Assembly (NCBI RefSeq): GCF_022581195.2
Contig: NC_061466.1
Location: 4,650,001 to 4,714,000 of the forward strand
DNA length: 64,000 bases
From: Helicoverpa zea
Taxonomy: Eukaryota > Arthropoda > Insecta > Lepidoptera > Noctuidae
Direction: 5' to 3'
In this document: piece by piece, positions 1-11,825 of the stretch
How positions within the stretch are numbered: the first letter of the stretch is position 1
How the letters are laid out: each line of letters begins with the position of its first letter
Notes under the pieces: model-generated
The model's database searches: none
Seen by the model: only the letters and a program-made list of their open reading frames with translations
Told to the model about the DNA's origin: nothing
Program-made: the position numbers and the translations under genes

Positions 1-276
1 AACAAAGGGGTTCTCACACAATCACTTGGTTTATTCCAATTAACACAGTATTAGTCACTACAATTATTTATCACTAATTTGTGGGAGGTGTGCACTCGGC
101 AACGGTCGGCGAACGAATGACCCGAGTCGTGCGCGCGCGCCGCTTTATATAAGTTCCACTGTTGACAGATCGACGGTTGACACATCGACGGTGGCGCCGT
201 CACGGCCATGCTGACATACGCTCGTCCTCGAGCGTCTTCTGAAAACAAGACAGCAAACTGCTCGATCATCCTGACA
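1..276 (-). repeat. LTR of gypsy-like element (3' LTR, minus strand)
   Basis: Read on the minus strand this has the layout of a retroviral-type LTR: a start at TGTCAGGATG (276 downwards), a TATATAAAG box near 143-151, a GC-rich stretch behind it, an AATAAA poly(A) signal near 31-36, and an end in CCCCTTTGTT at base 1. The first 65 bases recur at 4528-4591 as a second, truncated copy. The window begins exactly at this repeat, so whether it continues leftwards is unknown. The TG start at 276 is my choice; no target duplication can be checked because the left flank lies outside the window. Confidence 0.6.
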
Positions 277-378
277 TACTCAGTCACATCAAATCAAGTC
301 AAATCAGTCAGTCAAATCTTTACGTTGCGAGGTCAATCACAACAGACTTAAATGTGCTGCTCCGGCAAGCCCTTTTTT

Positions 379-546
379 ACAACCAGAGACTGTTAAACCA
401 TTCTCATCGGTATTACAACCGGAGACCGTTAAACCATTCTCATCGGTATTACAACCGGAGACCGTTAAACCATTCTCATCGGTATTACAACCGGAGACCG
501 TTAAACCATTCTCATCGGTATTACAACCGGAGACCGTTAAACCATT
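379..546. repeat. 36-bp tandem repeat (about 4.7 copies)
   Basis: Units start at 379, 415, 451, 487 and 523, the last one partial. Each is 36 bp, containing CCGTTAAACCATTCTCATCG, and the inner copies are essentially identical; the first differs at a few bases. The length is a multiple of three, so it stays open as a 12-residue peptide repeat on the plus strand, but no gene context supports translation. It is followed by a strongly T-rich tract (541-640). There are no unique spacers, so it is a minisatellite and not a CRISPR array. Confidence 0.9.
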
Positions 547-3411
547 TTTTTTTAATTACCTCTCATCTTTTTCTCTTTTTTTTAGCTTACTTTTTTTTGT
601 GACCTTTTTTTCCCCTTTTTCTTTTCTTTTTTTTTTCATAAAATCTCACATAGCCTACACAAAATAGTTGGTTAGTCACCAGAACCTACGACCCATTAAG
701 GCCAGTTCTTAACATGATTCGGTTTGTCATAAGTCGCAGAACATTGACCCAGAGAGCCATTTTCTAAAATCAGTCACACCAGTCACGTGTCAGGGCAGTC
801 CCCAAGATTTGTCACACTTGTCACATGTCATGGAATATCGGCCCTGCGAGCCAGTTCAGTTAAGCTAGTTACGTTAAGTTAGCCACCAATCATCACTTTC
901 TGAAGTCATGTCAGTCGAACATCATGATCATTTCTGAAGTCGTGTCATATAAGTACAGGTCAAAGAACATTAACTGAAATTCGTCACTGTCACCGTCATT
1001 ATCAGATGACACCTTATACCTTCCATGATCGTGAGCCGCCGTCTCGGCCTCCTCAGTCCTTAGTTGGAATACAAGCTACTTCAGGTAAGCCTACACGGGC
1101 TCCAGGTATGTTACCACAGCACTTTTCGAGTGGTCTTACTAGTACTCGAATTCAATATAAGATGGTCTCAAATGAACCTTAGCGATTTCCTATAAAGTTT
1201 CACGACACTAGTTGCACGGGACCATACAGTTGTTCCCATGGAGAATATTCGGCAAGAAACCCCATAGAAGATACCTATCATATTGTTCGTACTCATCATT
1301 ATCTACGTCTATTACAATTAAAGCAAAAGCCCTAGAAATTCCTATGCAATTGAGTTTCGGTTTCTTCCGCTCAAATTAGACGAACAAAATCATCTTCAAG
1401 AGGAATCTCACTGTTGTCACTAAAAGATAAAAAACGCTCAGTTTTTTTTCGAAGCTATTTTCCTCCTAAATCATTCCGTTTGCTGTATCTCGAATTTCTA
1501 TCTACGACTAAGCAGAGTCGACTAAGAAGCTCGCTAGATCTGAAGACATCGTTCTCGTAGAAATAAAATATAAGCTCGATTGGTATACGGTATATTGCAC
1601 TGAACCTGGCACTATTTGCTACTCAATCAACATCAACAACAACGATCTGAAGAGTATGATGATGACTGACGGGTATATGATGATTATAATGAACTTCTAC
1701 GAGCCCGTCGCGCAACGTTCGAATCATTCTCTACAATCGCAAATAGGCCCTAAAACTAAAACACTCGCCCTATCTGACTGTTGGCCAAAAATTCTACTAT
1801 TGTTATAAGAGTAGTAGAATTTTTACAGGATTTCTCGAATACTCCGACTGGTATACGATTATCTGATTGGAAAGACTAGCCGGAAGACAACAGCTACTGT
1901 TCGAGGCCTAAGTACGGATTCAAATAAGGGATTCCTAGTTGAAAGGTTGTATTCGATCCCTGAAGTCAGACTACCAAAAGGCCCAACTCTATGATCAAGA
2001 TCTATGAATTCGTAAAGAGAGGTCAGCTATTAATATAGCCGTTTCTAGGTAATTACAATACAAAAGACTCAACAACCAAACCTCCTACTACAACCACACA
2101 GCCAATTCTACTAGTCTGCTATTGTGCGAGTCGAACTTTCAGACCGAAGTCAGACCTAGCACTACAACGATTTGGGATATCTCCGCCCAGTCCGGGACAG
2201 TCAACGTCGCCGCGCACAACCGGCAAACACTGAGTCACGTTGACTATAGGGATAATTTCTCGACTTATCAACAGCTAGAACGGCAGCTAACGTCCATTGC
2301 AAAACTCTCTCGGTATCGTTATCCTCACATTCAATAAGCAACTAACTATATCTAGTAGACATTAAAGTCAAACCAACTATGTCAGCCTCCCTTACAATGA
2401 ACTCTCTCTGTTCGCGATTACATACTACCTGATTAACCAAACAGATCGACCGATCGTGGCGCAGAGCCAGACACCCCGTCAACTCAGCCACAAACCCGAC
2501 AATTTCTGCTCCCCCGGCAAACTTCATCTCAGACGGCATCCGTGAAGTCAGAAAAGGAAAGTGCTTAGGCAACTGACCAAACTTTGAAAACATTTGGGTC
2601 AGCAGTGGCCCCCCCAGCCGTCAAGTCCCAAAAGTGTGGCGCAACAATAGCCATCCGCGCCGATGAGGCAATATTCTGGGAACAGCAACAGTTCTTCTCC
2701 GGCAAATCTAACCTAAACAAGAGGCAAGTCCTTCACGCCGACACGCTCAGAATAAGACAGGCACCACCCACCAGACCTACACTCCAGAAATCACAGCCAT
2801 AAGTGCGCACCAACACTAGCCAGAACGACTCAACGGCACTACACCCCTGACACATTTCTCCTACGCATCACGAGCTGCACTACCACCAGTTACGGATTTC
2901 AAGAACAGCAATCACCTTTCAAACGAAGAAACCGGTCACATCAGCTGCCAAGCAAGAAATAAAAGAAAGATCCAACAGTTAGTCCGACTTTCAAATTGTA
3001 AATTACAACTACGATTGTCACTCACACGAACGCCTTCCACTCGACAGGCTTTACATGACCTTTGTGTCCCTTAGCCGACTTATCAGCCCATCCTGGTTTT
3101 CTAGGAACCACAGTAACGCGACACCAACTGTACTCACACAGATTTACACGAGTCTCTTCCTGATCACCACGCTGCTATCGCACAGGCCAACGGGTCTTTT
3201 CCAAGTCACCCCGATACCCATCATAGGTACAGCATAACACAATAAAATCACTAAGTAGGCGTAAGAAGTAACAACACCTTGCCAACAAATCTATAGTCTG
3301 ACGTATAATTGAATTATTCTATGTAACTGAAAGACATTAATCAGAACCCGTGGAACTACTTCTCAGCGTCGGTGATTCCACTAGTTAACTACCACTGACA
3401 ATAATTGTGTG

Positions 3412-3738
3412 CCAGCTGATTGTTGACCACGGCGATCGTATAATTAGCCCTTATTACGAGATCAGCCAGCCGCACACATATTATAGTGCGCAGGCATCTG
3501 CGCAGACACAGACGTACCCAATTCCTTCAATCTCATAGCGACAGCCCAACACAACCAGAGAGAAACCACAAGGAGGACCGACATCAATGCGCTCTCCAAT
3601 GAAGGGTGCGTCAATCAGCATCTTCCAGGCTCCGGGCTGCCTTTTGAAAATTTCCAAAACCAACAAAGCGAACTCGTCCCGACCCGAGATCCCGAGCACA
3701 ACAGTCGCACTACGTGACAACTAAACCAACGACACAGT
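3412..3738 (-). mobile_element. Diverged tRNA-derived SINE (same family as 7217-7568)
   Basis: The reverse complement aligns through most of its length with 7217-7568: the tRNA-like head, the shared CCCGGAGCCTGGAAG block, the TGTGTCTGCGCA block and the tail with CGCCGT. It is considerably diverged with several indels. It sits inside the LTR element, so it inserted after that element. Confidence 0.6.
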
Positions 3739-4481
3739 TCATATCTACCAATACCACTAGTCAACGAGGCAGTTCCACGTTTAATAACCTCGTGTAAAAA
3801 ATAACCTCAACATAAAACTATGGATTGAACAATGGATTGGTCTCACCGGGTTTTCCACTCAACGTGCGTAACGATCGCACATCGCTATGGCGCGCAGTAC
3901 AGCAAAGCTTTCGCGGACGTGAAGCCACGGAGATGCACAAGCACCAACACTCCGACCTCACAAAGACACGTTGGGCTAATGGCAGGCAGCGTCGTAATTT
4001 TCTCGCCATATTGCACAATGATCACCGCCATTGTTGAAACATGAAGAAAAAAAAAATGACAAATTCGGTTAATTTTCTAGCATACCTTCAATAACTAGCT
4101 TGACATGTAACAATGGAAACCGATACCATTACCATAACCGTGGTTACCATACTTGTACCTTCGCTGAAATTCTTAATAAATCTTCTACTACAAACTCCAT
4201 TTTAAATTATCGACTTCCATTTTTTTTTCTTTTTAGTGGGTAGGCAATTTATCTTCACGTGGCGAGTTCTCCCGAAATCAGTCTGGTCATTCACCAACCA
4301 ACCAACATCATGTTGCAGTACGAGATTCACCACCCAGGATTCTTGCTTGTGCTTGCCTGGCTTGATTCAATGCGATAGCTGTGTTGCATCAGGCGTATCA
4401 ACTTTTGCCACTAGAATCTTCAAATTTTGAACACGTGGGCGATGCAGGGCAATCCTTAACAGATGTGGGCATTCGGATTGT

Positions 4482-4495
4482 ATCCCACTTCTGAT
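4482..4495 (-). promoter_or_regulatory. Putative primer-binding site of the LTR element
   Basis: On the minus strand the sequence ATCAGAAGTGGGAT lies just inside the truncated 5' LTR. From memory this matches the complement of the 3' end of an insect tRNA whose acceptor reads ATCCCACTTCTGA, probably tRNA-Leu. An 8-bp inverted repeat (GATGTCGG, 4493-4500, and its complement 4510-4517) lies between it and the LTR. The match sets the orientation of the element as minus. The tRNA identity is recalled, not searched. Confidence 0.45.
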
Positions 4496-4527
4496 GTCGG
4501 CGTCAGGATCCGACATCGTTAAATAAA

Positions 4528-4591
4528 ACAAAGGGGTTCTCACACAATCACTTGGTTTATTCCAATTAACACAGTATTAGTCACTACAATT
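4528..4591 (-). repeat. Truncated second LTR copy (5' LTR)
   Basis: A 64-base direct repeat of 1-65, starting AACAAAGGGG and ending TCACTACAATT, in the same orientation. It breaks off where the (TA)n tail of the adjoining LINE begins, so the rest of the 5' LTR is missing. The LINE insertion, or a later deletion, removed it. Confidence 0.8.
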
Positions 4592-5586
4592 TATATATAT
4601 ATATACATATATATTAGGTAGTTATTTAGATATTAGCTATTGCAGTGTATTGTAGTGTGTATATTGTTTATGTATGACTAATATTTATTTTGTCGTTCAT
4701 ATATTATTGAATTGTATAGTATGCCTTTTTAGTTAGAATTTCCTTAATTTTGTTCACAAATACATTATACTTTGGTTCGTTTTTATGGCATTCGGTAATT
4801 TATTATATATTTTTATTGCCATTACATATGGACTATTTGAATGTAATGTCATACGGGAAGTAGGTAGCATGAGCATGTTCTTATGTCTAAGTGATCTGGT
4901 TTTGTGTTTGTCTCCTCGGGTTGTGAAGAAGTTACTGTATTTCCTAACAAACTTGCATATTTCTAGAATGTAAATAGATGGTAATGTCAGTATTTTGAGT
5001 TTCATGAAGAAGGGTTTGCAGCTGTCAGTTTGTTCTATATTTACAATAATGCGAATTAATTTCTTTTGCAGTGTAAATAAAGTAGTCGCGTCTGTGCTAT
5101 TTCCCCACAGTATTATGCCATAGCTTAGCCATGCGTTTGCATAGGCGTAGTACATTGTAAGTGCGGTTTGTATGTCTGTAGTTTTTTTCACTTCGCGGAG
5201 GGCATAACTAAATTTTGAGATTTTTGCCTTGGTATTATTAATGTGCGTTTTCCATGTTATATGTGTATCTATTGTTATTCCTAGTAGCGTGAAGTCTTTA
5301 ACGACTTCGATTTTTGTTCCGTTTATGGTGAAGTTAACTGTTAGGGGGTTTTTTTGATATGGGTAAAAAGTCATAATTTTGGTTTTTCTGTAATTTATTT
5401 CGAGATTATGTTGATCCATCCAACTGATTGTTTTATTGAATATTGAAGTCAGCTGATTATTTATTTCACTATCATCTTGGCATGATGTTAGTACAGATAC
5501 GTCATCGGCGAAAAGAACACTTGGTTCTTCCAAGGCTTTGGGCAAGTCATTAATATAAATTAAAAACAAGAGGCATCCTATTACTT
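4592..5586 (-). mobile_element. 5'-truncated jockey/CR1-like LINE with (TA)n tail
   Basis: Contains the C-terminal part of a non-LTR reverse transcriptase (4754-5586) followed on the minus strand by about 140 bp of 3' UTR and a TA-rich microsatellite (4592-4612) instead of a poly(A) tail. It is 5'-truncated inside the palm domain, typical of LINE insertion by target-primed reverse transcription. No clear target-site duplication was seen at the two edges. Confidence 0.75.
4754..5586 (-). pseudogene. Reverse transcriptase C-terminal fragment (non-LTR)
   Basis: An open frame of about 275 codons. It begins within the reverse transcriptase just before the conserved LLFLIYINDLP motif and carries the catalytic FADD motif near residues 20-23 of the part starting at 5569. 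After this come the LGITID segment, a thumb-like region and the C-terminal region typical of jockey/CR1-group ORF2 (YGIILWG, then LPSIYILEICKF, then a short basic and serine-rich block). The endonuclease and the first reverse transcriptase motifs are lost, so it cannot act alone. The remaining frame is free of stops, which suggests a fairly recent insertion. The clade is inferred from motif style. Confidence 0.8.
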
Positions 5587-7216
5587 AAAAATCATCACAG
5601 CTTGAATGATGTAGCTCCCTATTTTAAAATTATGAACACAACATATATTTGTACACTTGCGTGCAAAAAACCGCAGACAGAAGCTAATTAGTACCAAATA
5701 CAATTACAGCAATCCATTTACAAAACCCCTTCGTAACACAATAAAATCGTAAATTAAAAACAGAAATCCGGTTACCAAATAGTGGAAAGTGTAATACCAA
5801 TGAAATTACCGTCAATCTGTCGACGGCAATCAATGAAATGATTACATTCTCCGTGGAAATCAGACAAATAAGTTCAGAGCGTCATTATTGCTGGTCAAAT
5901 ATTTTTGCAACGCAGTTTCTTGTTTGCTGATGTCTTTATACTCTTTTGTTGATAAGGCCTGTGTTTGATTTCGACGTCCTCGTGTGTTTTTATAGCTCAA
6001 GGTGAAGTATTTTATTGTATATTTATATTATTTCATTAATTACGATTTGAAAATGTCGAATACACCTTGGGTATCTGAAAATATAAGTGTGATACCAAAA
6101 GTAGCCAATATTTTGCTACATTCGCCCCAAAATAGACGCGTTGCTTCTTCAAGATTTAAAATGTATCTGCCTATTATCTCAATTTCTCAGTTGAGCTTAT
6201 ATTTTTCTTTAGAAGCAATTACTGGTGAAACTGTGCGTACGTAATGTTACAACTAAGTAATACACGTTTGTGTTCAAGTGACGAACACACGATTGATGTA
6301 TCGTTTCGCTGCGATCTTCGTAAGCTCTCGTAACCCAATCGATCACGAATAGCATCGTATTGTTCTCGATTCGATGGTATTTTCTAGAACGTCGACTGTA
6401 ATATAGTCCTTACAAACTTTATGTTTGATCAAGACATCTTATTGTATCAGTATTTATGCGTTCTCGAAGTTTCTGTCAAATGTAATGTCGTGTTTCGATT
6501 TTTATTGCTTTTTACTTTACTTTGTAGTATTTGGTTTCATAACTTGTTGTAAGTAATAGTGTGTAAGTTATATTTTCGATATTCCTTTACCTACTGTTTA
6601 ATAATATTTATTTATTTAGTGAAGTTGAACAGTGCTAGTAGGTGTCCTTTGATCTGACTAATACTGGTCTTCTCATTTAACATCGACAAAAGCAGCAATT
6701 AAAAATACTTTTAGAACTAATTAAGACAAAGTGACGGGCTAATTAATTACCCCTAACACTGTACCATTTATGCATTAACACAAACTATTACCCTACCAAC
6801 AATATCAACTAATCAGCGATAGCGACGAAGCAGATAATACTATTATATACAGCTGAGCCTAAACCACTAATTAATCAATCACTGATCAAGGCATTTGCTA
6901 CACATGATGGTAACTTAAGGGTACTTACATGGTTGGGCGCCCTAGCAATGCGACCAAGCGAGGTATGCTCCGTTGGGCTTAACCCGTATTAATTCTACGA
7001 ACTAGCTTTGTGATGGCCACTATATTATTATTATATTCTTGAAAGGATTCCTTTTGCTCAGTAGTATCAGTAGTATGGTACTATTGATTAGCCGGCTTAT
7101 CGCTAAGAGAAGAGATGGCACATTGTTGCGCCTTCGTAGTTTTGTTATTGTCATGTCATGCGTAGCTTTGTAAGCGTCGCAGGCGTAGCAATATCGTAGC
7201 ATTCGTAGCAGGGTTA
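5587..7216. other. AT-rich stretch, no recognised gene
   Basis: No repeat or gene recognised. One open frame (6002-6244, plus) has a plausible internal start at 6053 (AAAATGTCG) giving about 63 codons with no recognised domain. Without splice or homology evidence it is best treated as chance. Confidence 0.5.
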
Positions 7217-7568
7217 ACTGCCTCGTTGGTCTAGTTGTCGCATATGTGGCTGCTGAGCACGAGGTCTCGGGTTCCATTCCTGAGTCGGGCCGAAATCGCT
7301 TTGTGGGTTTTAGAAGACTTTCACAAAGCAGCCCGGAGCCTGGAAGTTGGTGATTGATACACTCGTGCATCGGAGAGCACGTAAATGTCGGTCCTGCGCC
7401 TGATCTCTTCTCCGGTCGTGTCGGATTGCCGTCCCATCGGGCTATGAGAGTGAAGGAATAGGGAGTGCACCTGTGTCTGCGCAAATGCTTGTGCACTATA
7501 ATATGTCCTGCGCAGTTGGCTAATCTCCTTACATGAGAACAGCCGCCGTAGCCGATAATCGGCTATGC
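7217..7568 (+). mobile_element. tRNA-derived SINE
   Basis: The head contains RNA polymerase III promoter boxes: an A-box-like TTGGTCTAGTTG near 7225 and a B-box-like GGGTTCCATTCC near 7269. The body has blocks (GCCCGGAGCCTGGAAG, GTGTCTGCGC, TGCGCAGTTGGCTAAT) shared with the inverted copy at 3412-3738. It encodes no protein and depends on a LINE. The 3' end is placed by similarity to the other copy. Confidence 0.7.
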
Positions 7569-8232
7569 CAGAAACTGCAAGGTATTGTACCGTTTAAATT
7601 GTTCAAACCATGCATGTGGGACTATGCTATGTTTGAATACAGTGCAAAATGTACTATGTACTGTGTGTAAGGTCTAAATGGCCGGCACATTCATTCGTAT
7701 CAAACAGGGTGATGTAAAGAGATTTATTCGTCTCTGAGACGTTACTCAATGCAATTTCAATAACAGCGTACGTGTGAAAGCTGGTTCCTTCTCTGTTTAC
7801 CTATAGGTATGTGTGCAGTGTTGAACTGTCTACTTCGTTCATATATTCGCACTACCGGAGACATTGTGTATATTGCTTTGACTTCTCTAGAACAACGTGA
7901 CAAAATACCTTTTCGAAAGATGCCTTAATAGTGGTGATAGTGTAATTGGAAATATCATAATATACAAAGTTCTTAGTCTACAAACATAACTCAACAATTA
8001 GTTATTATTATTTTCCGGGTGACTAATAACTTAAAAGTCGACAAATGTTTGCAACAAATAAAATAACTTGCCAGCGATTAAATATTTTCGCGACTATTAT
8101 AATATGTAAGGTTCAAAATTAAGGGTGTTATAAAAACTAAAAACTAGCAGCTGCGTTTGGGTAGCAAATAAACTATACCAGTCAATTGAAATATTAGGTG
8201 AGGAGCTATTTATAATGACTTGGCGACTAATA

Positions 8233-8377
8233 CCGTCTTACCACAAAAACTTTTAAACGTCAGTTTAAGTCTTGTCTAAAAAAATGTCAAATTATGACGT
8301 TGACATATCGTTCATTTTGCAGCCACAATTTTTTAAGACAAGTGTAAATCAGGTGTTTAAGTTTTTGTAGTAAGGCC
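8233..8377 (-). mobile_element. About 145-bp MITE (family M1), copy 1
   Basis: Starts CCGTCTTACCACAAAAAC and ends TTTTTGTAGTAAGGCC, forming near-complementary ends. The reverse complement matches 48175-48319 over its full length and 63892-64000 over the part inside the window. It is non-coding and folds back on itself. The superfamily is not determined because the target duplication is ambiguous. Confidence 0.8.
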
Positions 8378-8739
8378 ATTAATGTTAGTTGGGTGGCAAA
8401 GATAATATATTAGCAACTATTTCGTGCCGACTAAAAACCCAGTTTCAGGCTTCGCTTTATGGATAGCTCTAAATATTAAAAGAAGTACAATAAAAAGGAA
8501 TAAGAGTTAATTATTAATATTTTGTCATCATAATTTCATGAAAACGGTGGAAGGTGCGGTGGTATTATCTCACTTGACGCACTATGAAGATGGTAGAATT
8601 TAATTTGGATTCATTTTATTTAGCATATTGCCATTTATAACCTTCAATTAAAAAAAAAAACATTGTTTTAAAAATTGAAGTTAGTGACGAAAACGAATCG
8701 CTGCAAAACCGACTCCACGTAGTCTTGTCTGCCCTACCC

Positions 8740-8960
8740 CTAGAGTGCAATTCAAAACCGGGTAGGCGCGGAGGGGCGAGGCGGCCTGCGAGCTGAGGCG
8801 CAGGTAGTTTTAACGCTCGCCGCCGCGGCTGAGGCTGCGGTGGTGAGCGTGAAAACCATCTGCGACGATAAGCTCGCATGGGACCGCCGGAGCCCCGCAG
8901 CGCCGGAGTCGTGACAGAAGTCATGCTTGCTGCATGTTGCATGCTAACTTCCATGCTATT
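8740..8960. other. GC-rich island with minus-strand open frame
   Basis: An abruptly GC- and CpG-rich block in AT-rich surroundings. On the minus strand 8616-8963 is open for 115 codons, rich in Arg, Pro and Ser, starting at an ATG at 8963. No domain is recognised. It could be the first exon or promoter of a host gene, or a repeat fragment; the sequence alone does not decide. Confidence 0.3.
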
Positions 8961-9564
8961 CACCTATAATTTTGAAAATAACAGCCGCAAAATATTTTTT
9001 CTTCATGCCATTTTAGAGTTTATTTAAAGCTATTAAAAAGTCGCACAATATATTTATAATATGAGCTAGTTTATATTTATTCTTCATCCAAACAATTTTA
9101 AATAGAACCTGATTTGTATTATTTATGAATGCCCATTTTCTATTTTATTGTCATCATTAAGTTTTCTCTTAGATATTAATTCAGTTGCCAAAAGAAAAAC
9201 TTGATGCTAGTTTAAATTAAAACGGACCTCATAACTGATATATTAATATGCTACCTTTTACTTATTATGATACTCCTTAATAGCTGCCAACCCATTATAA
9301 ATGGTACCCACTCTATTATTTTTTAAACCTATATTCGTTTTACTTAGTCGCCGCGTTAAATACATGCCTTAGTTAATGTTAGCAGTTCCCTAGTGGCCAT
9401 TCTGGAGATGTTATGTGAAGATGTAAATAGAGAGAAAATATATTTACCTGCATACCTAATGTTGGATAATAAGATACTAACAATTTAGTGACAATCTCAT
9501 CAAAATATTTCCTTTATTTCCGCCGATGCAACTCCAGAAATTGAAAGCACCTTCTTTCAAACTC

Positions 9565-9800
9565 ACCGTCTTTGTTTTCTCCATATTGCGACCGGTACAC
9601 ATTTACGGACGTCCGATTTCACGGTCCGACGCGCCGCCGATGTGAGAGAGTCTCGCCGACCGGCCGCCGGATCAAGCCGGATGGAATGATTTCGTCTTAC
9701 ACATGGCTGGTTGCCGATCTGCATCGCATAGTCGCCAGCAATTCGGAGCCCGACGTACATTGTTCTCGAGTTAACGAATTAGTCAACGATGAAGTTCTTT
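9565..9800. other. Second GC-rich island, possible exon or promoter
   Basis: A CpG-rich block containing open frames on both strands (9572-9802 plus, 76 codons; 9563-9760 minus, 65 codons), neither with a recognised domain. On the minus strand a GTAAGA splice-donor-like site lies near 9700. Two such islands within 1 kb may mark a transcription start region, but this is inference. Confidence 0.25.
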
Positions 9801-10390
9801 GATTGGTTGTGATTAGTCAAGTGATTTTGGGGCTTGGAGTTGCTAAACGGTTTTGAATGGTCCGGTTTTAATTTTGTGAGCTGGTTTGAAAGTTCTGTAG
9901 CTTTTCATCTTGGAATTAAGCTACGTTGTGAGTTTTTTTTACATGTTAAATGCAAAGAGTACGTAGTGTTGTGCGGAAACAAGAGAACATCGAGCCGTAC
10001 CTATTTTCAGGGTAAAAAAATGGACGGATCCATATTGGAAATTCATTTCGTAGAAGTAAATCTATCACTTTGGGATATGTTTGAGCTGTGGTCGTTTCAG
10101 AATTTATTTTTCCGTAAAAACACGGTAATATCTGTTCTCAGAATACACGGTGCAGCCTGAAAAACAGAGTTGTTAAAAGCATAAAATTCCGCTTTCAGAG
10201 TTTTTTAAAAAAGGAGAAAATTCGTCAAACTTTCATTCGCTTGTTCTAACTGCAACGAAAAGGGATTTCATATTTATGACAACTAACTAGACTTCCCAGT
10301 TTTCATTCTAAACAAAAACAAAAGAAGTACAAAACCCATGACTTCACAAATACCGTCAGAACATAACCAATCTGTAAAATCTGTTATATT

Positions 10391-10788
10391 GGGTGTGTCG
10401 TACCTAATCACATTAAATCTTTTAACATATACTTCATGATATTCTATGGCGAATTGTAAAAAAAATAACCTTATCCATTCAGTGTAAAGCAGATAGTTAT
10501 TAGTATCAATAGTTTTCATAATTTAGGTACAACATCATGTGTAAAGCAGAGATAAAGTTAGGAGCATCAAATGTTTTGACCAGTTGACAGCTGTCAGTTT
10601 TCAAGGGAGAATCTCCGTTGTTTGTAATGACTGACTCTTATATGGTGTTCTAATTCTCGCATATTTTTATTCTATTTACTTTGTTTGGAAAAAATTTTTT
10701 TTTTGCGTATTTTATTATTTTTATTTGTGCTAATCGACATATATTAACCAGACGTGTTTAATTTAAAGTGATTAGGTACAACACACCC
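10391..10788. mobile_element. About 400-bp MITE (family M2), copy 1
   Basis: Begins GGGTGTGTCG and ends with the imperfect inverse ACAACACACCC; subterminal AATCACATTAAAT is mirrored by ATTTAAAGTGATT. It matches 39918-40327 along its length, including a central CAGTTGACAGCTGTCAG palindrome-like block. Non-coding. It directly abuts the foldback element at 10793. Confidence 0.8.
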
Positions 10789-10792
10789 GATA

Positions 10793-11391
10793 TATATGTC
10801 GCAGGGATATGATAAAAACGGGGATTTGATCAATTCCCTAAGAGATTTGGTCAAATCACGGAGGATGTTAAAATAACAACACGATTTTATCTTTTCCCTA
10901 AACAAATCTAGTGAATTGAACAAATCCCTAAACTGGTTCAGTGAAATGACAAAAATAATTTTGCTTTGATATTTCAAAGGTTTATTTGGTAAGATATACC
11001 TACATAATTATGATAATCAGGAAATATTGATATAAAGAATCACCATTACTCAGAACAACATTTTTTTTTTGAAAGAATGAACAAAAATTTCTTTAAAAAA
11101 TAAAAAAATATTTTAGTTGCGTATGATATGCCTATTTGTAATAATCACTTATTAAAACATGTAGCTGATTTGTGGCATCGTGAATTAGATAAAGGAATTT
11201 CTTACAGGCACAAGACAAGAACTGATGTTTTTTGTCATTTCACTGAACCAATTTAGGGATTTGTTCAATTCACTAGATTTGTTTAGGGAAAAGATAAAAT
11301 CGTGTTGTTATTTTAACATCCTCCGTGATTTGACCAAATCTCTTAGGGAATTGATCAAATCCCCGTTTTTATCATATCCCTGCGACATATA
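10793..11391. mobile_element. 600-bp foldback element with about 163-bp inverted arms
   Basis: The left arm 10793-10955 and right arm 11227-11391 are near-perfect reverse complements. They start TATATGTCGCAGGGATATG on the outside and share TTGATCAATTCCCTAAGAG inside. The 270-bp centre is AT-rich and unrelated. The open frames in the arms are mirror images of each other and not genes. This fits a MITE with long terminal inverted repeats; no transposase is present. Confidence 0.85.
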
Positions 11392-11825
11392 CACCGTTTT
11401 TCATACCACACATTTGTATCACTCCCAAAAGCTCTGAAATAAAAAAACAAATTCCTAACTGCGTCTGCGTCCCTGGTATTCCATTTAAAGTCAACAAATG
11501 TTTCATAGCATTACGTCGGTACACGCAATCATGGTTAAGGTGAGATTGTCAACAATGTCCCTTCTAATCAATGCGTAGAGTACCCTCGGGAAATACGTCG
11601 AGTTGCAGCTGACGATCGTTTCATACAAATACTGATTTTGGTTTTGATTGTGAATGTGTTGTAAAATGTGTATTTTTTTTTGGTTATTGTTTATTTGATT
11701 TGGGAATCAGTTTTGACGTAATAAGATCAAGATAAGGCATCTGTCGAGGTACTTAACGATTACTTCTGACGATTCTCTGGTTTTTTTACGTGTGTAACTT
11801 TAAGTTGGCACTTGTTTATCATCAT
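11392..11825. other. Unassigned stretch
   Basis: No recognised gene, repeat or RNA between the foldback element and the LINE fragment. Confidence 0.5.

Larger units (their letters stand above)
277..4527 (-). mobile_element. Interior of decayed Ty3/gypsy-like LTR retrotransposon
   Basis: The interval between the two LTR-like repeats. On the minus strand it starts with a primer-binding site (4482-4495) and ends with A-rich and purine-rich sequence (540-640) and a 36-bp minisatellite before the 3' LTR. No gag, protease, reverse transcriptase or integrase motif could be recognised on either strand; the longest open frames are 60-85 codons and look accidental. A short open stretch on the plus strand from 1005 (about 57 codons) is also unrecognised. 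A SINE is nested at 3412-3738. Either the coding region has decayed beyond recognition, or this is a non-autonomous derivative with terminal repeats around unrelated DNA. Confidence 0.45.

Noticed and set aside
379..546. Possible CRISPR-like array
   Set aside because: The units abut directly with no unique spacers, and the sequence is eukaryotic.
354..602. 82-codon frame with a repeated 12-residue peptide
   Set aside because: It exists because the 36-bp minisatellite has a length divisible by three; no start context or homologue is evident.
10744..11437. Two frames with the same KSCCYFNILRDLTKSLREL peptide
   Set aside because: They come from the two inverted arms of the foldback element, each read on its own strand.
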